A stretch of DNA of 64,000 nucleotides from Microbacterium sp. zg-Y625 (GTDB taxonomy: Bacteria > Actinomycetota > Actinomycetes > Actinomycetales > Microbacteriaceae): assembly GCF_030246925.1 (NCBI RefSeq), contig NZ_CP126740.1:2852001-2916000 (forward strand). Direction: 5' to 3'. Shown piece by piece: positions 24,248 through 32,308 of the stretch. The notes below the pieces were generated by a model that made no database searches, was not told where the DNA came from, and saw only the letters and a list, made by a program, of their open reading frames with translations. A program made the translations under genes and the position numbers. How positions within the stretch are numbered: the first letter of the stretch is position 1; every line of letters starts with the position of its first letter.

Positions 24248-25888
24248 ATGACACCGATCCAGACCGCGCTGTCCCGGCTGCGCCAGGCCGACGCGCCCTT
24301 GACGGATGCCGACGACCCCGTCGCCCGTGAGGTGCACGCCACCGGCATCCGCTTCGTCGCCCTCGGGGGCGGCCTGGAGCAGCGCTGGCAGCAGGCCTGG
24401 CGGGAGCTGCGGGCCTGCATCGCCCCCATCGGCAGCAGTGCGCCGCTGCTGCACGAGGGCGGGGTCTACCACGGCGCGTGGCTCGAGAGCACGGCCACGA
24501 TCAACGCCGAGATGCTCGACCGTTTCGCACCGTCGGTGACCCGCGCCACGCACCTCGCCTTCGCCGACGCCCAGCGCTCCGACGGTCTGCTGCCGTACAA
24601 GGTCACCGCCGACGGCCCGGCGTTCACGCAGATCCAGACCGTCACGCCGCTGGCACGGTGCGTGTGGAACCACTACCTGCTCACCGGGCGCGACCGCGAC
24701 TACCTCGCCCGCATGCACGACGCGATGGTGCGCAACGACGCGTGGCTGGCCGCGCACCGGGACACCCGCGGCACCGGCGGCGTCGAAGCCTTCTGCACCT
24801 ACGACACCGGCCACGACCTGTCGCCGCGCTTCTGGCACATGCCCGAGCGCTGTCATCGAGGGGATGCCACGGCCTTCGACCCCGGCGTGCCGCTGCTGCC
24901 GGTGGTGGCCCCCGACCTCACCGCCAACGTCGCGTGTCAGCGGGAATATCTCGCGCTCATCGCCGCGGAACTCGGTGAGGATGCCGCGCCGTGGCGCGAG
25001 AAGGCGGCCGCCTCGCGCGCCGCGCTGCACGCCCAGTGCCACGTGGACGGCATGTTCTACGACCGCGCCGCCGGCGGCAGCCACGTGCGGGTCGACTCCG
25101 ACGTGCTGCTCCGGGTGCTCGCCTGCGAGATCGGCGACGACGACGTCTTCGCCGCAGCGCTCGAAGACCATCTCATGAACACGCGCCGCTTCCTGTCGCT
25201 CGCCGGGTTCACCTCCATCGCGATGGACGATCCACGATTCGACGGCGACCACACCCGCAACTCGTGGGCGGGACCGGTGAACGCGCTGACGCTGCTGCGC
25301 GCCGCGCACGCCTTCGAGCACCACGGCCGCGTCGCGGAGCTCGCGCTGACGCACGCCCCGCTGCTGGCGGCGATGGCCGGGCACGACCGGTTCGCCCAGT
25401 GCTACGACCCGACCACGGCCGATGCCGGCTACACCGAGGTGTACTCCCCCTCGATCCTGTGGCTGCTGGACACGCTCGAGCGCGACGCCGGCATCCTCCC
25501 CCGCCCCGACGGCGAGGTGTGGCTGAGCGGGCTGACGCCGACACGGCTCGCCCACGGTCAGGCGGCGACCGCCACGGGTGCCGCCCGCACCGTGGCGGGG
25601 GTGCACTACGAGCTCGTGGGCGACGACGAGGCGATCGAGGTGCACCGGGACGGCGTGCGGTGGCTGCAATTCCCGCGCGGCTGGCGGGTCGTCCTCGGCG
25701 CGGACGGCGAGCCGGCGGCGGTCGTCGGCCTGGCGGTCGTCGGCCTGGCGGCCGGGCCGGTCGCCGGCATCCTGCACGTGGGCGATGACGAGGTCCCCCT
25801 CACCCTCGCGCCGAACGAACGCGTGGCGCTGGCCGGCGGTCGCCTCGGCGCCCGCACGGCACCGGGCTTCACTCCGCCCCGCTTCTGA
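24248..25888 (+). CDS. Putative six-hairpin glycosidase (MGH1-like)
   Basis: A 546-residue protein with features of the (alpha/alpha)6-barrel glycosidases of clan GH-G: an aromatic-rich N-terminal part, the acidic motif TYDTGHDLSPRFW, a HTRNSWAGPVNALTLL segment and YSPSILWLLDTLERD near the end. The last 100 residues form a small beta domain. No signal peptide, so it acts on internalised oligosaccharide. It is downstream of the binding-protein gene with a GAGGAG ribosome site (24231-24236), and the ATG at 24248 is supported by that. The exact substrate is not visible. Confidence 0.7.
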   Translation: MTPIQTALSRLRQADAPLTDADDPVAREVHATGIRFVALGGGLEQRWQQAWRELRACIAPIGSSAPLLHEGGVYHGAWLESTATINAEMLDRFAPSVTRATHLAFADAQRSDGLLPYKVTADGPAFTQIQTVTPLARCVWNHYLLTGRDRDYLARMHDAMVRNDAWLAAHRDTRGTGGVEAFCTYDTGHDLSPRFWHMPERCHRGDATAFDPGVPLLPVVAPDLTANVACQREYLALIAAELGEDAAPWREKAAASRAALHAQCHVDGMFYDRAAGGSHVRVDSDVLLRVLACEIGDDDVFAAALEDHLMNTRRFLSLAGFTSIAMDDPRFDGDHTRNSWAGPVNALTLLRAAHAFEHHGRVAELALTHAPLLAAMAGHDRFAQCYDPTTADAGYTEVYSPSILWLLDTLERDAGILPRPDGEVWLSGLTPTRLAHGQAATATGAARTVAGVHYELVGDDEAIEVHRDGVRWLQFPRGWRVVLGADGEPAAVVGLAVVGLAAGPVAGILHVGDDEVPLTLAPNERVALAGGRLGARTAPGFTPPRF

Positions 25889-25943
25889 GCGCGCCTGCGC
25901 CAGTTGCCGCCTCGGATAAGCCGCTCGCCTCGGCCCATACGCC

Positions 25944-26004
25944 GCTCGCCTGTCGCATGTTGTCGGTTCACGGCAGGAACAGCGACAGATCGCGACAGGC
26001 GAGC
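25944..26004. terminator. Convergent terminator-like palindrome between two glycosidase genes
   Basis: Perfect 13-bp inverted arms GCTCGCCTGTCGC (25944-25956) and its complement at 25992-26004, separated by 35 bp that carry a smaller inverted element. It lies in the 137-bp gap between two convergent genes and could terminate both. Confidence 0.6.
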
Positions 26005-26025
26005 AGCGGCCGGAGAGCCGCGGAC

Positions 26026-27423
26026 TCAGCCGCGCAGGTGCTCGCGCAGCACGGCGGAGAGCCCCACGCGCTCCTCGCACGCGTCGAAGCGGAAGGATGC
26101 CGCCAGGTCGCGGGCCCGCTGCGGATCGACGCCGCGGAAGCGGTCGGCGAACTCCCCGGCGAGCGGCTCTGCGAACAGGATGTGCCGCACCAGCACCGCA
26201 ATGTGCGGCTGACGCCCCCACGGATACGGGCGGTAATCGGGGAACTCGCGGTCGAACAGCGCGTCGATGGGGTCGAGCACGTCGCGGACGCCGGCATCCG
26301 ATCCGCCCCACGAGTCCACGCCCAGGCGGCGCTTCTTCTCCACGACCTCGCCGACGAGCTCGAGGTACGCGCTGTCCGCGCGCGCCGAGACCAGACCCTG
26401 CAGGCCGATGTCCTTGTAGGTCCACAGCGCCCAGCTCGCGCCGTGCTCGCGGTAGATCTCCAGCTGATCGCGCAGCAGCTGCAGGCGCCACGCGTCCTGC
26501 GAGCGGTCGTCGGAGTACACCGGGCCGAACTCCCCGATCCAGATGGGGGTGCCGGTGCGGCGCATGTATTCGGTGCGGCGCAGGAACGTCTGCTCCACCA
26601 CGGACCGGTCGAAGTACTCGCCGCGCGTGACGCCGGGGTAGGCCGTCGCACTCGTGATGCCCGGCAGCGCGTAGTCGTGGGCCGTGTAGACGGTGTTGGC
26701 CATCGGCTCGGTGCGGGCGTCGAGGAAGGAGAAGTCGGTGGAGTACTTGTTGCCGTCGAGGAAGAGGATGTGGCGGGCGTCGATCGCGCGGATCGCGCCC
26801 TCGAGGCGCTCGTAGAAGGCGGGCAGCGCCTCGCCGGTCGGGTCGCTCGGCTCGTTGATGGGATTGAACCCGGCGACTTCGGGGCGGTCCTTGTACCTGT
26901 CGGCGAGGGCCTCCCACAGGTGCACGACCCGGTCCTGGAAATGGCCCTGATTCCAGAACTCGGCGATGTGCGTGGGATTGTCGCTGTGCCAGTGCTGGTT
27001 CTGTCGGCCAGGCAGGGCGTGCAGGTCGAGGATCGAGTAGATGCCGTGCTCGCCGAGCAGGCGCACGACGCGGTCGAGCCGCGCGAAGCCCTCCTCCTTC
27101 AGCTCGAAGGGCGCCTGGTCGTCTTCGAAGTGGCGGTAGTTGAAGGGGATGCGAACGCTGTTGATCCCGAGGGATGCCAGGTGTGCGGCATCCGCCTCGT
27201 CGAAGAAGTCGCGCGAGAACGCCTCGAAGAACGCCTCGTACGCCTCGCTTCCCATGCGATCGCGCAGGAGCCGGCGCATGGTGCCCTCGTCGCCGGGGTA
27301 GCCGGTGATGAAGTTCTCCATGTTCATCCAGCCGCCGAGCCCCACGCCGGCCAGCCGCACGGGCGTGCCCGCGGTGTCGACGAGGTCGGTTCCGGAGACG
27401 GAGAGGAAATCGAGAGTGGTCAC
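26026..27423 (-). CDS. Glycoside hydrolase family 5 enzyme
   Basis: A 465-residue GH5 (beta/alpha)8-barrel glycosidase. The acid/base Glu is in GFNPINEPSD and the nucleophile Glu in PIWIGEFGPVYSDD. A GLGGWMNMENFITGYPGDEG stretch near the start resembles exo-beta-glucanase-like members. It has no signal peptide, so it probably degrades imported gluco-oligosaccharides. The start is the GTG at 27423, six bases after a GAAGGAG; another GTG at 27453 lacks one. A LacI-type operator (27461-27472) precedes it, placing it in the same regulon as the ABC operon. Confidence 0.85.
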   Translation of the reverse strand: MTTLDFLSVSGTDLVDTAGTPVRLAGVGLGGWMNMENFITGYPGDEGTMRRLLRDRMGSEAYEAFFEAFSRDFFDEADAAHLASLGINSVRIPFNYRHFEDDQAPFELKEEGFARLDRVVRLLGEHGIYSILDLHALPGRQNQHWHSDNPTHIAEFWNQGHFQDRVVHLWEALADRYKDRPEVAGFNPINEPSDPTGEALPAFYERLEGAIRAIDARHILFLDGNKYSTDFSFLDARTEPMANTVYTAHDYALPGITSATAYPGVTRGEYFDRSVVEQTFLRRTEYMRRTGTPIWIGEFGPVYSDDRSQDAWRLQLLRDQLEIYREHGASWALWTYKDIGLQGLVSARADSAYLELVGEVVEKKRRLGVDSWGGSDAGVRDVLDPIDALFDREFPDYRPYPWGRQPHIAVLVRHILFAEPLAGEFADRFRGVDPQRARDLAASFRFDACEERVGLSAVLREHLRG

Positions 27424-27460
27424 GGCGCTCCTTCGGGTCGTGGGCGTTTCCACCTTACAA

Positions 27461-27472
27461 GAAACCGCTTTC
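27461..27472. promoter_or_regulatory. LacI-type operator of the GH5 gene
   Basis: GAAACCGCTTTC, identical in sequence to 22591-22602. It lies 38 bp upstream of the GH5 start, near a possible -10 TAAGGT (plus-strand ACCTTA 27452-27457). Confidence 0.75.
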
Positions 27473-27527
27473 CCGCGTGGTTGCGCGTGGTGCGCGGGCG
27501 TTATGTGCGGCCAGCGTGCGGTGTCGG

Positions 27528-27539
27528 GAAACCGGTTTC
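27528..27539. promoter_or_regulatory. LacI-type operator of the lacI gene (perfect palindrome)
   Basis: GAAACCGGTTTC is fully self-complementary. It overlaps the promoter of the regulator, whose -10 TAGGAT is at 27547-27552. This indicates autorepression, and this site is probably the tightest of the four. Confidence 0.8.
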
Positions 27540-27597
27540 ACGGTCCTAGGATGGGTGCAAGACCGGGGCGACGGCGCCTCGGCCAGGAGGGGAGCCG

Positions 27598-28602
27598 ATG
27601 GCCAAGACAGGTGCGACGACGATCGCCGACGTGGCTGCGCACGCGGGGGTGTCGCCGGCGACGGTGTCCCGCGTCATGAACGGTCGCTTCCTGGGCGATC
27701 CCGACGTCGGCGAGCGGGTGCGGGCGTCGGCCGCGCACTTGAACTACTCGCCCAACCACCTGGCGCGCAGCTTCGCGCTCGGAAAGACCAAGGCGATCGC
27801 CTTCCTCGTGCCCGACCTCGCCAACCCGGCCTTCCAGACGGTGCTCGCGGGGCTGAGCAAGGCTGCCGCCGCCGACGGCTACCGGGTGCTGGTGGCGGAC
27901 TCGGCCGAGTCCGCCGCGGATGAGCCGGTGCTGGCCGCCGAGGTGCGCAGCCGCTGCGACGCCATCGTGCTGTGCGCGCCGCGCATGAGCGAGGACGATC
28001 TCGAGCGGGCGACGGCGACACTCGGACCCGTGGTGCTGATGAACCGCTCGAGCCCGCGGGTGACTGCGCCCACGCTGTCGGTGGATTCACGGGCCGGGTT
28101 CGAGCTGATCGCGCAGCACCTGTACGGGCTGGGCCACCGCCGGCTGGTGTACGTCGCAGGTCCCGAGGGCGTCGCGAACGCCAACCGCATCAAGGGTCTC
28201 GGCGACTTCGCCGAGACGGTGGAAGACGTCACGATCACCCACGTCGCCGGGGGCGCGGGCAGCGAAGACGGGCTTGCGGCTGTCGAGGCCGTGATGTCCT
28301 CCGGGGCGACCGCGGCGCTCGCGTTCAACGACCTCGTCGCGGTGGGACTCGTGCATGGGCTCGTGGAGCGCGGCATCCGGGTGCCCGACGATGTGTCGGT
28401 CACGGGTTTCGACGACATCCCGTTCGCGCGGTTCCTGTCGCCGTCGCTGACGACCGCCTCGGTGCCGCACGACGTGCTGGGCACGCTCGCCTGGGCGCGG
28501 ATGCAGGCGCTCATGGCGGGGATGCCGCCCGAGCACAACGTCGTCTTCCAGCCCCGCCTGGAGGTGCGCCGCTCGACGGCCCCTCCCCCCGCTGCCGAGT
28601 GA
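27598..28602 (+). CDS. LacI-family transcriptional repressor of the oligosaccharide regulon
   Basis: A 334-residue regulator with the LacI helix-turn-helix TTIADVAAHAGVSPATVSRVM (in two parts) and a C-terminal periplasmic-binding-like domain (FLVPDLANPAFQTV, VTGFDDIPFARFLSPSLTTA). It sits between two of the four operators, supporting control of the permease, binding-protein, GH5 and its own genes. A GGAGGGGAG precedes the ATG. It ends Ala-Ala-Glu-stop and the stop codon is part of the first copy of a GAGTGAGTATTC array. Confidence 0.92.
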   Translation: MAKTGATTIADVAAHAGVSPATVSRVMNGRFLGDPDVGERVRASAAHLNYSPNHLARSFALGKTKAIAFLVPDLANPAFQTVLAGLSKAAAADGYRVLVADSAESAADEPVLAAEVRSRCDAIVLCAPRMSEDDLERATATLGPVVLMNRSSPRVTAPTLSVDSRAGFELIAQHLYGLGHRRLVYVAGPEGVANANRIKGLGDFAETVEDVTITHVAGGAGSEDGLAAVEAVMSSGATAALAFNDLVAVGLVHGLVERGIRVPDDVSVTGFDDIPFARFLSPSLTTASVPHDVLGTLAWARMQALMAGMPPEHNVVFQPRLEVRRSTAPPPAAE

Positions 28603-28730
28603 GTATTCGCGTGCCCGAGTGAGTATTCGCGTTCCCGAGTGAGTATTCGCGTGCCCGAGTGAGTATTCGCGACGAATACTCACTCGACGCTCGCAATACT
28701 CACTCGACGGCGCGAATACTCACTCGGCGG
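28592..28730. repeat. GAGTGAGTATTC array, 4 direct and 3 inverted copies
   Basis: Direct cores at 28597-28608, 28617-28628, 28637-28648 and 28657-28668; inverted cores at 28674-28685, 28694-28705 (one mismatch) and 28714-28725. Spacing within each orientation is 20 bp. At the switch point the sequence forms a 14-bp perfect stem with a three-base loop (CGAGTGAGTATTCG / CGAATACTCACTCG). The first copy contains the lacI stop. Confidence 0.95.
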
Positions 28731-28779
28731 GGAATGCAAGCCCGGTGCGCCGCGGGGGCTCGCGGCCTAGCGTGGCGGC

Positions 28780-28929
28780 ATGAACCAGGATCGCGACAAC
28801 GCCCAGGGACCCACCGACGAAGACGCGCCGCTCGGCGGCGACGAGAGCACCGAGAACCGACTGCAGGCCGACAACCCGGCCGAGGAGGAGACGCTCAAGA
28901 CGCTCGACCCCGACAGCCCGGCGTCCTGA
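28780..28929 (+). CDS. Small acidic protein, function unknown
   Basis: A 49-residue acidic, hydrophilic protein with no membrane segment or known domain. It has the pattern DEDAPLGGDESTEN and ADNPAEEETLKTLDPDSP. A -10-like TAGCGT (28768-28773) lies six bases before the ATG, indicating a leaderless transcript and supporting the start. It is encoded alone after the repeat array and is followed by a strong hairpin. Its length and composition are unusual; it may be a small stress or structural protein. Confidence 0.6.
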   Translation: MNQDRDNAQGPTDEDAPLGGDESTENRLQADNPAEEETLKTLDPDSPAS

Positions 28930-28944
28930 TGTGACATGACATGA

Positions 28945-28982
28945 CGAGGGGCCCGCCCGGACGCATCCGGACCGGCCCCTCG
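28945..28982. terminator. Bidirectional terminator between convergent genes
   Basis: A 9-bp stem CGAGGGGCC / GGCCCCTCG encloses a 3x3 internal loop and a second 5-bp stem CCGGA / TCCGG with loop CGCA. It lies in the 63-bp gap between the small acidic protein gene and the oppositely oriented binding-protein gene. Confidence 0.75.
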
Positions 28983-28992
28983 CCGCAGCGAC

Positions 28993-30039
28993 TCAGAAGT
29001 CGAAGTCGCCGATGTTCTCCGCATCGAACACGAACGGGTCGCCCAGCAGAACGCCGCCGTCAGGGCCGACCTCGAACGAGCCGAGCTTGCCCGCTTCGAA
29101 GGTGTCGCCCTCCTCGCCCGCGATCTCGCCGGTCACGAGCGCCTGCGTGGCGAACGCTGCCAGGTAGCCGAGGTCGGCCGGGTTCCAGAGCGCGAACGCG
29201 GTCACGGTGCCGTCATCCACGTACTCGCGCATCTGGTTCGGGGTGCCGAGGCCGGTCAGCGCGACCGTGCCCTTGTAATCCGACGTCGACAGGTACCGCG
29301 CGGCCGCGGCGATCCCGACGGTGGTCGGCGACACGATGCCCTTCAGCTCGGGGTAGGTCTGCAGCAGCGCCGCCGTGCGGTCGAACGACGTCTGGTCGTC
29401 GTCGTCGCCGTAGACGACCTGCACGAGCTCGATGTCGGGGTGGCTCGCCGCCAGCTCCTCCTCCATCAGCTCGATCCACGTGTTCTGGTTGGTCGCGTTA
29501 GCCGAAGCCGAGAGGATCGCGATCTGGCCCGCGCCACCGATCTGCTCCGCGATCAGATCCACCTGCACCTGGGCGATGCCCTCGGGGCTCGCCTGGTTGA
29601 TGAACAGGTCGCGGCATTCCGGATTGGTGTCCGAGTCGAAGGTGACGACCTTGACGCCGGCCGACCGCGCCTCATCGAGCGCGTCGCAGATGGCCTCGGG
29701 GTCGTTCGCCGAGACGATGAGCCCGCCTACCCCCTGCTGCGCCGCGGTCTGGATGTAGCTGACCTGGGACGTCGGCGACGCCTCACTGGGCCCGACCTCC
29801 TCGAAGGTGCCGCCGAACTCCTCCGACGCCTCCTCGGCGCCGCCGGTCGAGGTGTCGAAGTACGGGTTGCCCAGGTTCTTCGGCAGCATCGTGATCGACA
29901 CCTCGGCATCCTCGCCGCCGGCGTCACCGCCTCCCGTGCCACCGCCGCCTCCGCCGGAGCATCCTGCGGCGGCGAGCGTGACGCCCAGGGCGAGAGCGGC
30001 GGCGATCCCTGCGCGCCGCGTGCGCTTCATTGCGAACAT
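28993..30039 (-). CDS. rhaS: Rhamnose ABC transporter substrate-binding lipoprotein
   Basis: A 348-residue family 2 (ribose-type) sugar-binding protein. A lipobox ends at Cys27 (LAAAGC), followed by a Gly-rich linker. The mature N-terminus ITMLPKNLGNPYFDT and the downstream GGLIVSANDPEAICDAL and ATNQNTW segments are characteristic of RhaS. The start MFAMKR is preferred because AAGGAA is about six bases upstream; MKR (30030) is an alternative. It is in the same direction as the permease and ATPase genes upstream, with a 146-bp gap holding a tandem repeat. The rhamnose assignment agrees with rhaD/rhaB 25 kb away. Confidence 0.88.
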   Translation of the reverse strand: MFAMKRTRRAGIAAALALGVTLAAAGCSGGGGGGTGGGDAGGEDAEVSITMLPKNLGNPYFDTSTGGAEEASEEFGGTFEEVGPSEASPTSQVSYIQTAAQQGVGGLIVSANDPEAICDALDEARSAGVKVVTFDSDTNPECRDLFINQASPEGIAQVQVDLIAEQIGGAGQIAILSASANATNQNTWIELMEEELAASHPDIELVQVVYGDDDDQTSFDRTAALLQTYPELKGIVSPTTVGIAAAARYLSTSDYKGTVALTGLGTPNQMREYVDDGTVTAFALWNPADLGYLAAFATQALVTGEIAGEEGDTFEAGKLGSFEVGPDGGVLLGDPFVFDAENIGDFDF

Positions 30040-30110
30040 CTGTGTTTCCTTCCGTGGTGCGAGGTTCTCGCGGGTGTGTTCAGGTCGGTGGTCGTGAATG
30101 GAGCACTCGG

Positions 30111-30180
30111 GCGGATGCCGCAAACCGGCGGATGCCGCAAACCGGGCGGATGCCGCAAACCGGCGGATGCCGCGATGCGG
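30111..30180. repeat. 17/18-bp tandem repeat in the rhaQ-rhaS gap
   Basis: Unit GCGGATGCCGCAAACCG begins at 30111, 30128 and 30146, with a fourth partial copy at 30163, so the period is 17, 18 and 17 bp. It lies in the 5' leader region of the binding-protein gene. The units contain the frequent 7-mer GGATGCC. It could be a slippage array or carry RNA structure. Confidence 0.85.
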
Positions 30181-30185
30181 GCGCG

Positions 30186-31274
30186 TCACCCCTGCGGCGC
30201 GCGCCCCGGCCCCCGTCCGCCGGCGCGCTCCGCGGCGCGCAGCCCCCGCCGCCGGCCGACGGCGGCGGTGCGGCGGGCGTGCACCCAGGCCAGCACGCTG
30301 GCCGAGACGACCGAGACGATCAGCAGCACGCCGGTGATGACGTTGATGATGTCACTGGTGATCCCCGCCAGGCGCAGAGCGCTGCCGAGCGTGCCGATCA
30401 GCAGCACGCCGGCGATGACGCCGTGCAGTGCCCCGCGTCCGCCGAAGATCGACACCCCGCCCAGCAGTACCGCGGCGATGATCTGCAGCTCCATCCCCAT
30501 CGCGTTGTCGCCGCGCGCGTTGGAGTACAGCAGCGTGAAGTAGACGCCTGCGAAGCCCGACACCGTCCCCGACATCACGAACAGCAGGAACTTCGCCCGC
30601 CCGACGTCGATACCCGAGAAGTGGGCCGCCTCCTTGTTGAGACCGATGGCGTAGAGCGACCGGCCGAACGGAGTGAAGTGCAGCAGCACCGCGAAGGCGA
30701 TGGCCAGCACGATGAAGGGCACCATGATCCCGGGGATCGGTGTGCCGGGGATGTTGGCTTTGGCGAGGTCGGTCCATTCCTCGGGGAAGTCCGTGACGGC
30801 CGTCGTGCCCAAGAGCCCCACGGCGATGCCACGGAACAGCGCCAGCGTGCCGATCGTGACGGCGAGCGACGGCAGTCCGACGACGGTGACGAGGAACCCG
30901 TTCAGCGCTCCGGCGATCGCCCCGACGATGATCGCGAGCACCGCCGCTAGCGCGAACGGCACGCCGCCCTGAGTGAGGATGCCGGTCGTCACGCTGGCGA
31001 GCCCGACGACGGATGCCACCGACAGGTCGATCTCCTCGGTGATGATGATGAGCGTCATCGGCAGCGCGATGAGCAGGATCGGCGCGACGTCCCGCAGCAG
31101 GTAGGTCACCGTCAGCGGGCTGTCGAAGTTGCGCACCGTGAGGAGCGCGACGACGACGACGAGCAGCAGGATGCCGATGATCGCCGACTCGCGCGTGAGC
31201 AGCACGCGGCGCCACGCCGGGCGGGCGTGCGGGGCGTACAGCCGCACCGGGACGGTCTCGGTCGCGACGGTCAT
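30186..31274 (-). CDS. rhaQ: Rhamnose ABC transporter permease
   Basis: A 362-residue RbsC-like permease with about eight membrane segments. The conserved [30 protein letters not shown] region is present in pieces, with [17 protein letters not shown]-type and [15 protein letters not shown] motifs. It pairs with RhaP. The last 25 residues are Arg/Gly/Pro-rich and likely cytoplasmic. It overlaps the RhaP stop by four bases, and the RhaS gene follows after the tandem repeat. Confidence 0.88.
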   Translation of the reverse strand: MTVATETVPVRLYAPHARPAWRRVLLTRESAIIGILLLVVVVALLTVRNFDSPLTVTYLLRDVAPILLIALPMTLIIITEEIDLSVASVVGLASVTTGILTQGGVPFALAAVLAIIVGAIAGALNGFLVTVVGLPSLAVTIGTLALFRGIAVGLLGTTAVTDFPEEWTDLAKANIPGTPIPGIMVPFIVLAIAFAVLLHFTPFGRSLYAIGLNKEAAHFSGIDVGRAKFLLFVMSGTVSGFAGVYFTLLYSNARGDNAMGMELQIIAAVLLGGVSIFGGRGALHGVIAGVLLIGTLGSALRLAGITSDIINVITGVLLIVSVVSASVLAWVHARRTAAVGRRRGLRAAERAGGRGPGRAPQG

Positions 31275-32308
31275 CGGGCCTCCTCACGTTGGGCGACGAG
31301 TCTTCGGTGCTGACGCACCGCGAGCACGCGATCGAGCACGATCGACCCGATGATGAGCACGCCGACGACGGCGCGCTGCCAGAAGTCGTCGATGCCGAGA
31401 ATCGGCAGCGCCCGGTTGATCGTCAGCAGCAGGAACGCCCCGATCGCCGCGCCCCACACCGTGCCGACGCCGCCCGAGATCGCGACGCCGCCGATGACGG
31501 CCGCGCCGATCGCCTGCAGCTCCCACCCCGTGCCCGCGGCCGAGCTCACCGTGCCGTACCGCGCGGCGTACAGCACACCCGCGAGCCCCGACAGCGCGCC
31601 CGACACCACGAACGCCGTGATGATCCGGCTGCTGACCTTCAAGCCGTAGAGGTGCGCGGCCGACGGGTCCGAGCCGATGGCGTAGAACTCGCGCCCACCC
31701 CGGGTGTTGCGCAGGTACCAGGCCGCGGCGATCAGCACGACGACGGCGATCACGGTGAGCACCGGGATGCCGAGCAGCTGCTCGGTGCCGAGGCCGCGGA
31801 AGTTCCGCGGCAGATCCGACGCGTTGATGCGGTCCGACCCCGTCCACGCGACGTTGAGGCCCCGGTAGACGTACATCGTGCCGAGGGTGATCACGAGCGC
31901 CGGCACCTTGGCCCAGGCCACGAGCATGCCGTTGATCGCACCGAGCAGCCCGCCGAGCAGGATGCCGCCGAAGAAGACCGCGATCATCGGGATGCCGGGA
32001 ATGTCGATGAAGAGCCGCCCGGTGAGGTAGGCGGTGAGCCCGACGATCGAGCCGACCGACAGGTCGACGCTGCGGGTGATGATGACGAAGGCCTGGCCGA
32101 CGGCCACGAGCAGCAGCAGCGACGGGGTGAGGAGCAGGTCGCGGAACCCGTCGCCCGAGAAGACGAACCCGGGGTTGGCGGCGGTCGCCGCCACGATGAC
32201 GATGATGAGCGCCAGCGCGATGCCGGTCTCGCGGGCGCGGGCGACGCGGCGCACCACGGCGCCGGCGGCGCCGCCGGCGGGGGCCGGGCGGGTCAGGGTC
32301 GCGCTCAT
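31271..32308 (-). CDS. rhaP: Rhamnose ABC transporter permease
   Basis: A 345-residue permease of the ribose/rhamnose type. Motifs include [21 protein letters not shown] (in parts), [16 protein letters not shown], and [20 protein letters not shown], which is the cytoplasmic coupling region. Its start overlaps the ATPase gene's end, and it overlaps the next permease by four bases. In RhaSTPQ systems the two permeases form a heterodimer. Confidence 0.88.
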   Translation of the reverse strand: MSATLTRPAPAGGAAGAVVRRVARARETGIALALIIVIVAATAANPGFVFSGDGFRDLLLTPSLLLLVAVGQAFVIITRSVDLSVGSIVGLTAYLTGRLFIDIPGIPMIAVFFGGILLGGLLGAINGMLVAWAKVPALVITLGTMYVYRGLNVAWTGSDRINASDLPRNFRGLGTEQLLGIPVLTVIAVVVLIAAAWYLRNTRGGREFYAIGSDPSAAHLYGLKVSSRIITAFVVSGALSGLAGVLYAARYGTVSSAAGTGWELQAIGAAVIGGVAISGGVGTVWGAAIGAFLLLTINRALPILGIDDFWQRAVVGVLIIGSIVLDRVLAVRQHRRLVAQREEAR

